A stretch of 26,135 nt of DNA, taken from NCBI GenBank assembly GCA_937901345.1, contig CALCHM010000137.1, forward strand, positions 1-26,135, in the 5' to 3' direction. A program made the position numbers and the translations under genes. A model generated the notes under the pieces. The model saw nothing but the letters and a program-made list of their open reading frames with translations, had not been told where the DNA came from and made no database searches. The DNA is from an uncultured Prevotella sp. (GTDB lineage: Bacteria; Bacteroidota; Bacteroidia; Bacteroidales; Bacteroidaceae). Positions 22,686-26,135 of the stretch are shown here, piece after piece; the first letter of the stretch is position 1, and every line of letters begins with the position of its first letter.

Positions 22686-24131
22686 TTATGCTTTCTTAGC
22701 AGCAGTCTTTTTGGGTGCTGCTTTTTTTGCAGGTGCATCTTCCTTCTTTTCTGCTGTTTTCTTTGTTGCACACTTCTTAGGCGCAGCCTTCTTTGCAGGT
22801 GCTTCTTCTGCCTTGGGTGCTTCGAGGGCTTCAGCACCGCCAAGTTTAGCAACAACTTGTTTCAACTTGCTAATTTCCTTTTCCTTAATAGCAAGTTCTT
22901 CATCCTGATTCTTAATGGTAGTAAGGAGTGAATTAAGTTCTTCGTTTTCCATACCTCCATAGATGTTGTTAACGCGTGTTACGAAGTCACCTATGATGTT
23001 CATATAGTTTGTGAACGCATCGTAGGGTGAATCGTAGATACCGCGGTAAGCACCATAAGAGTTGGGCTTTGTAGAGATGAAGCGGAAGTTATTAGATGCT
23101 TGGAGATAGTCCCAGTCTTGCTTAAGTCTGCGGTCATTGCAGATGCGTACGCGTTCAGCAACACTATACAACTTGTTAAAAGCTTCTTGCTGCATGACGT
23201 TACCCAACCATGGAGAGAGATCGCGTTCTTCGTCTACCCAAGATGTAGGATAGGGGACATCGATAGTTCCTACTGACTTGATCTTGGAACAAATTTCTGA
23301 AGGTGTAGAGAATGTAATGCCGCGTTCCTTGAGTTGTGCGGGGAGTGCCTTCATAAATTCGAGGATGTTTGAAGAGAGCGGTTGGAAGATACCCAATGCG
23401 CAGAGTTCCATGAATAAGTTGATAACCTGACTTTCTTCGGGAAGGTTAGCAATCCATTGTGCGTAATTGTCTGCAAAGAGTGGGTATTCGCTCCATGATG
23501 AATCATTAAAGCGATAAGAGATATCTTCAGAAAGACTGTAATCGCGGAGCAACAATTTGAGGTTGGGGTTGCGATTGCATGCATATACGAAGTGAGGACT
23601 CTTCCATCCGAGCACCTGCTTTGCACCTTCAGCAAGCATACCCTTGAAACCCATTTCTGCTACTTGTTCACCAATTTCATCAGAATAGATGAGGGCAGAG
23701 TTACGGAATACCTTGGGAGTTTGTCCAAAGAGTGCCTTAATCTTCTTGCATACACGATCAACTTCTTCCTTGAAACATTCGGGATCCTTGATAGAAGAGA
23801 AACCATGTGAATAAGGTTCAGCGAGGAATTCTACACATCCCTTGTTGTTGAGTTCCTGAAGAAGTTCGATGACTTGTGGCGCATAAGTTTCAAGCATTTC
23901 AATAGCGCAACCAGAGAGTGAGAATGCGCACTTGAAGTAATCTCCATACATGTCAGCCATTTCGAGGAGCGCCTTGAGTGCGGGTTCGTATGAACGTTCT
24001 GCTGTTTCTGTGATAGAACGCTCATTTTCATAGTCATCATAGTAATAGTGATCCGTACCAATATCGAAGAAGCGGTAACGTTTCAAATGAATATTTTGGT
24101 GAATTTCAAAATATAAGCAAACGGTTTTCAT
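22686..24131 (-). CDS. GH57 alpha-amylase-like protein lacking catalytic residues, with histone-H1-like tail
   Basis: 481 residues, cytoplasmic. Conserved GH57 regions are recognisable in order: HQ (11-12), GCVEFLAEPYSHG (98-110), FRNSALIY (142-149), INLFMELCALGIFQ (237-250), SWVDEERDLSPWLGN (297-311) and LQASNNF (343-349). In active alpha-amylases the third reads FRNTELIY, whose Glu is the nucleophile, and the fourth reads DYETFGEHQ, whose Asp is the acid/base. Here these are A146 and E242, so activity is unlikely. A coiled coil (about 396-430) follows, then a Lys/Ala/Pro-rich tail (about 438-481) with repeated APAKKAAPKK. It is the last gene of the debranching enzyme-GT4-GH57 operon, so a structural or regulatory role in glycogen metabolism is plausible. 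'Alpha-amylase-like' GH57 proteins lacking catalytic residues are known, some from Bacteroidota. Confidence 0.85.
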   Translation of the reverse strand: MKTVCLYFEIHQNIHLKRYRFFDIGTDHYYYDDYENERSITETAERSYEPALKALLEMADMYGDYFKCAFSLSGCAIEMLETYAPQVIELLQELNNKGCVEFLAEPYSHGFSSIKDPECFKEEVDRVCKKIKALFGQTPKVFRNSALIYSDEIGEQVAEMGFKGMLAEGAKQVLGWKSPHFVYACNRNPNLKLLLRDYSLSEDISYRFNDSSWSEYPLFADNYAQWIANLPEESQVINLFMELCALGIFQPLSSNILEFMKALPAQLKERGITFSTPSEICSKIKSVGTIDVPYPTSWVDEERDLSPWLGNVMQQEAFNKLYSVAERVRICNDRRLKQDWDYLQASNNFRFISTKPNSYGAYRGIYDSPYDAFTNYMNIIGDFVTRVNNIYGGMENEELNSLLTTIKNQDEELAIKEKEISKLKQVVAKLGGAEALEAPKAEEAPAKKAAPKKCATKKTAEKKEDAPAKKAAPKKTAAKKA

Positions 24132-24148
24132 AGTTGTGGATAGTTTTT

Positions 24149-25435
24149 TTAGTGTCTGTTAAAGCGTTCAATTGTTTCATCGTAGCACTTGCGAATTCTC
24201 AATCCCACCTTTTCCCAGGTGATTTCGTCAACTTCCTTAATACCTTCTACCTTTAGATATTCGTAAAGTCCTTCGTTCGTGCAGATAGAATACATGGCGT
24301 CAGCCATAGCGTGAATGTCCCAATAATCGGTTTTGATACACTTATCAAGAATTTCTGCACATCCACTTTGTTTACTGATAATTGATGGTACACCACACTG
24401 CATCGCTTCAAGTGGCGAGATACCAAAGGGTTCAGATACAGAAGGCATAACGTAAACGTCACTATCGCGGAAAGTTTCATACACTTGTTTACCCTTCATG
24501 AAGCCTGGGAAGTGGAATTTATCAGCGATACCGCGCTGTGCTGCCAATTCAATCATTTCATTAAGCATATCTCCAGAACCAGCAAAGCAGAAACGGATGT
24601 TGTGAGTTCGCTGTAGCACAAGCGCAGCTGCTTCTACAAAATATTCAGGTCCCTTCTGCATGGTGATACGTCCGAGGAATGTCACAACCTTTTCGTTGTT
24701 ATCCTTCTTCGTACGTCCTTTCTTAATGATTTCTTGGATTTCTGGTTCCAAGGGATATACAGCATTGTGCATAGTTACGCACTTTGCAGGATCTTGATGG
24801 TAATGCTTGATAACCGTTTGGCGTGTGAGTTCCGATACACACATGATGCAGTCTGCATTATCCATACCGTCTTTTTCGATGCTATACACCGTGGGATTTA
24901 CATTTCCTCTTGAGCGGTCAAAGTCTGTTGCATGAACGTGGATTACCAATGGTTTTCCCGAGATGTTCTTGGCATGAATACCAGCGGGGTAGGTCAACCA
25001 GTCGTGAGCGTGAATAATGTCATATTGTTGCTGACGTGCGATAACACCGGCAACAATAGAGTAATTGTTGATTTCCTCATGGAGGTTGTCTGGGTATCTA
25101 CCTGAGAAATTAATACAACCTAGGTCGTCAGTATAGCGATAACTAAAGTCGGCATAGATATGGTCACGTAGGTCGAAGTAAGTTTGGGGATCACATTTAT
25201 GACCAATGCGTTCTTTTACATATTCCCAACTAACGTCCTTCCAAACTACGGGAGTTTCATTCATACCAATGATATTCATGAAGCTCTTGTCTTCATCTCC
25301 CCAAGGTTTGGGCAAACAGAAGGTAATTTCCATGTCGGACTGGAGGGATAATCCCTTGGTCAAACCATAACTGGCCGTACCAAGACCACCTAAGATATGA
25401 GGGGGGAATTCCCAACCGAACATTAATACTTTCAT
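24149..25435 (-). CDS. GT4-type glycosyltransferase, glycogen synthase-like
   Basis: A 428-residue cytoplasmic GT-B enzyme. The N-terminal EFPPHILGGLGTAS (9-22) is the glycine-rich nucleotide-sugar loop, HAHDW (142-146) is the usual central motif, GRITMQKG (255-262) holds the conserved Arg and Lys, and SEPFGISPLEA (334-344) gives the E-x7-E motif (E335, E343) of retaining GT4/GT5 enzymes. In Bacteroidales this protein sits between a debranching enzyme and a GH57 gene and is taken to build glycogen or a similar alpha-glucan. It is 17 bp upstream of the GH57 start. The donor (ADP- or UDP-glucose) cannot be told from sequence. No signal peptide. Confidence 0.87.
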   Translation of the reverse strand: MKVLMFGWEFPPHILGGLGTASYGLTKGLSLQSDMEITFCLPKPWGDEDKSFMNIIGMNETPVVWKDVSWEYVKERIGHKCDPQTYFDLRDHIYADFSYRYTDDLGCINFSGRYPDNLHEEINNYSIVAGVIARQQQYDIIHAHDWLTYPAGIHAKNISGKPLVIHVHATDFDRSRGNVNPTVYSIEKDGMDNADCIMCVSELTRQTVIKHYHQDPAKCVTMHNAVYPLEPEIQEIIKKGRTKKDNNEKVVTFLGRITMQKGPEYFVEAAALVLQRTHNIRFCFAGSGDMLNEMIELAAQRGIADKFHFPGFMKGKQVYETFRDSDVYVMPSVSEPFGISPLEAMQCGVPSIISKQSGCAEILDKCIKTDYWDIHAMADAMYSICTNEGLYEYLKVEGIKEVDEITWEKVGLRIRKCYDETIERFNRH

Positions 25436-25450
25436 GGTTTCTTATGTTTA

Positions 25451-25485
25451 ACCTCTGCAACCCGCAACGTACAAGTTGCAGAGGT
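25451..25485 (-). other. Intergenic stem-loop in the glycogen operon
   Basis: A perfect 11-bp inverted repeat ACCTCTGCAAC/GTTGCAGAGGT with a 13-nt loop lies just before the GT4 start on the minus strand. There is no T-run, so a processing or stabilising hairpin is likelier than a terminator. Confidence 0.55.
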
Positions 25486-25558
25486 GTGTTGATATTCTAT
25501 TAAAATAAATGTGTGATTAACGTCATTTGTGAACTTAGACGAGTAGCGTGTGTGCTTC

Positions 25559-26135
25559 TTATTCACGCGTATATTTGTCGAGAATGTTGATAGCGCGTAA
25601 GAGTCCGCTCACATTCATGGCAAATGAAATAGCACCGCGTCCTGAGAAGCGAGGATTTCCGTCGAAAAGTTCAGGTATCGTACCAACGCAGTGGTAGAAG
25701 AGTTCTTCTTCGAAACCAATCAACTGTCGTTCGATAAAGTTCACACCACTCATCTTATAAATGCGCAAGTAAGCTTCCAAATAGAATCCAGTAAGCCAAG
25801 GCCATGCTGTTCCGTTGTGGTAAGCAAAGTCGCGTTGTGTTTGCTGACCCACATAGAGCGGATTATAACCACCACTCTTTGGTGAGAGTGAACGTACACC
25901 CTTCGGAGTTACCAATTCACGTGTGCAGATATCCAATATGCGCTTGCGTTCCTTAATGTCGAGCGGAGAGAAGTCTAATGCGATAGCGAAGATTTGGTTG
26001 GGACGAACGCTCCAATCCTGCATTTGTCCGTCAACATAATCAAGAAGGTAACCATGTTCGTTTAAGAATACGTTCTTAAATGACTGTTGCAACTTCTGTG
26101 CCAGTTCTGTTTAACTTGCTTATTAATGCATTGAT
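25559..26135 (-). CDS. Glycogen debranching enzyme (amylo-alpha-1,6-glucosidase), C-terminal part; apparent frameshift near edge
   Basis: C-terminal part of a GDE-type alpha-1,6-glucosidase (GH133-like, (alpha/alpha)6 barrel), which removes branch stubs of glycogen. About 180 residues are readable in one frame, from TELAQKLQQSF to the end, with YHNGTAWPWLTGFYLEAYL and TIPELFDG typical of the family. Upstream, that frame meets TAA at 26111-26113. The next frame stays open to the window edge and reads INALISK, as the family would. Treating the TTT run (26110-26112) as one base too long joins them as ISKLTELAQKLQQSF. So there is either a true frameshift or a sequence error. The 5' end lies outside the window. 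First visible gene of the glycogen operon. Confidence 0.82.

Noticed and set aside
22678..22908. Plus-strand frame encoding an Ala/Phe-rich hydrophobic peptide (repeats like AFFAGASS)
   Set aside because: It is the antisense image of the Lys/Ala/Pro tail of the GH57 gene; the apparent repeats come from that tail.
23380..23420. Possible pair of compensating frameshifts explaining the odd acid/base motif in GH57
   Set aside because: Neither alternative frame across this segment restores DYETFGEHQ, and the flanking residues align in the annotated frame without gaps.

Overview
This window reads as part of the chromosome of a Bacteroidales bacterium, most likely Prevotella-like. Three things point there: several promoters fit the Bacteroidota pattern TAnnTTTG (one with TTTG 19 bases upstream); starts generally lack a Shine-Dalgarno sequence; and several genes are typical of the order, namely the GTPase-defective EF-G paralogue, the DUF6057 plus PD40 lipoprotein pair, and the debranching enzyme / GT4 / GH57 glycogen cluster. 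There are no phage genes, insertion sequences or CRISPR arrays.

Layout. 1-1343: end of serS, then ruvX and def (translation and DNA housekeeping), closed by a terminator. 1489-2142: a uracil-DNA-glycosylase-like protein. 2291-5827: an envelope operon of a secreted TPR protein and an HtrA protease. 5907-5980: tRNA-Arg(CCG) on the minus strand. 6098-9432: a five-TM DUF6057 protein and a PD40 lipoprotein with a c-type heme motif. 9433-10190: a long non-coding gap holding seven 42-bp tandem repeats. 10191-12412: the EF-G2 paralogue. 12541-15338: a small lipoprotein and a PcrA/UvrD helicase. 15425-16990: a secreted GH30 glycosidase. 17160-21863: a sialic acid operon (ROK kinase, N-acetylneuraminate lyase, periplasmic mutarotase fused to a sodium symporter). 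21864-22236: intergenic, with a predicted three-way-junction RNA element. 22202-22473: a complete small transcription unit for SRP RNA and tRNA-Thr(TGT). 22625-26135, minus strand: a glycogen operon (debranching enzyme, cut by the window edge; GT4 glycogen synthase-like; GH57 alpha-amylase-like).

Functional themes. Two regions concern sugar supply: host-glycan sialic acid uptake and breakdown, and glycogen storage. The EF-G2 paralogue, known in Bacteroides to sustain translation during carbon starvation, fits a gut or oral lifestyle with fluctuating carbon.

The most interesting points are: a tRNA-Arg whose normally universal G19-C56 tertiary pair is replaced by U19-A56; an SRP RNA without the GGAA tetraloop, joined directly to a tRNA; the three-way-junction element; the 42-bp repeat array; a GH57 protein that has lost both catalytic residues and gained a histone-H1-like tail; and the fused mutarotase-symporter. 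No single wholly new multi-gene system is evident.
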